Assembly: GCA_015265235.1 (NCBI GenBank)
Contig: JABZYJ010000122.1
Coordinates: 1-5,511 of the forward strand
Source of the DNA: Selenomonas sp.
GTDB lineage: Bacteria; Bacillota; Negativicutes; Selenomonadales; Selenomonadaceae
Direction: 5' to 3'
DNA length: 5,511 nt
In this document: positions 4,905 to 5,511 of the stretch, one piece after another
Position numbering within the stretch: position 1 is the first letter of the stretch
How the letters are laid out: each line of letters starts with the position of its first letter
Notes under the pieces: model-generated
Seen by the model: only the letters and a program-made list of their open reading frames with translations
The model's database searches: none
Told to the model about the DNA's origin: nothing
Program-made: the position numbers and the translations under genes

Positions 4905-5511
4905 TCAGAGCGAGATACGCGCGAACTCCTCGACCATGTCGCGCAGGCTCATGCCGCTCGTGCCGCTGAGCACGCCCGAGCGCTCCCCCGGCGCCTGCTT
5001 CATCTTGGCGACGATGGCGTCAAAGAGATCGTCCTCGATCGAGCCCGGCACCAGCTGCTCCCAGTTCGCGGCATCGTACGGGCGCTCCTTGACAGCGTTC
5101 TCGGGGCGACCCGTCACCTCGAGCTCCGAGATGAACATGATCTCGCGCCGCTCGGGGCTGATGTAGTAGTGCTCCAAAAAATACTTGTTCGGGCGCACCT
5201 TGCCATCCTCGGCAACGGAGCCGCCCGTCGTATTTTCCACGAGACGCACCCACGCCTCAATCATGCGCTCCCTGCCGCTGTTCGGACGCAGCACCCAACG
5301 TGAGTTTTTGGAGTCCAGATAGTAGGTAAAGCCGTTGTCCACAAAAAGGGTCTTGTATCGCGCCTTCTTCTCGCGTTTTTCCTCTGCTTTCTTCGCGTCA
5401 CGCTCTGCCTTCTTCGCCGCCTTGGCGTCCGCAGCGGAGCGTTTTGCCGCAAGGCGCGCAGACAGCCCCATCGGCGCATCCGCCGTCTCTGCTGTTGCCG
5501 TCGTGGTGCCC
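4905..5511 (-). CDS. Probable exported protein with Ala/Lys/Arg-rich N-terminus (5' end outside window)
   Basis: The frame is open from the window edge to the TGA at 4905-4907, giving 201 visible residues. The first 13, GTTTATAETADAP, look like the end of a signal peptide with an ATA-E cleavage site, so the true start probably lies outside the window; the Met at 5471 lacks a convincing ribosome binding site. Next comes a highly charged Ala/Lys/Arg/Glu helix (about 20-52, rich in KKAE and DAKK words), likely a coiled coil. The remaining globular part has aromatic strands, FTYYLDSKNSRWVLRP, then KYFLEHYYISPERREIMFIS, and ends with NWEQLVPGSIEDDLFDAI. This order of motifs recalls the surface-adhesin protein E (Adhesin_E) type domain and uncharacterised exported proteins of Negativicutes; that is a tentative memory-based match. 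The export and the function are inferred. The EAL gene lies 139 bases downstream on the same strand, possibly in one transcript. Confidence 0.75.
   Translation of the reverse strand, partial: GTTTATAETADAPMGLSARLAAKRSAADAKAAKKAERDAKKAEEKREKKARYKTLFVDNGFTYYLDSKNSRWVLRPNSGRERMIEAWVRLVENTTGGSVAEDGKVRPNKYFLEHYYISPERREIMFISELEVTGRPENAVKERPYDAANWEQLVPGSIEDDLFDAIVAKMKQAPGERSGVLSGTSGMSLRDMVEEFARISL

Overview
The window looks like chromosomal DNA from a GC-rich, motile bacterium of the Firmicutes. It has strong AGGAGG-type ribosome binding sites, TTG/TATAAT-type promoters, intrinsic terminators ending in T runs, a chemoreceptor, a c-di-GMP enzyme and what appears to be an exported protein. The mix suggests a Negativicutes member such as Selenomonas. 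That assignment is inference from style and protein flavour, not from a marker gene.

Layout on the + strand: the window opens inside the 3' part of a methyl-accepting chemotaxis protein gene (1-488), closed by an intrinsic terminator (509-554). A promoter (567-594) and a short structured leader then precede a complete PHP-family metal-dependent phosphatase gene of the YcdX type (663-1415). That gene ends in an AT-rich tail and a long hairpin terminator (1492-1530), which can serve both strands because genes converge there.

Layout on the - strand, read from right to left: a probably exported protein with an Ala/Lys/Arg-rich start (4905-5511, N-terminus outside the window); a 138-base gap holding a 76-base inverted-repeat element (4811-4886); a c-di-GMP phosphodiesterase with a degenerate GGDEF domain, an intact EAL domain and a PAS-like C-terminal half (2606-4765); its terminator (2529-2553); a small sigma-70-family factor (1809-2438) with its own promoter (2477-2505); and a RelB/DinJ-type antitoxin with no toxin beside it (1541-1765), with a second promoter (1803-1831) that closely resembles the first.

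How they fit together: chemotaxis receptor, c-di-GMP hydrolysis and an exported protein are consistent with control of motility and surface behaviour, but no operon joins all of them. The most distinctive points are the sigma factor/orphan antitoxin pair with matching promoters, the PAS-like tail on the EAL protein, and the unexplained structured element in its leader. I see no phage, insertion sequence, CRISPR array, tRNA or rRNA. Most of the window looks like ordinary chromosome.
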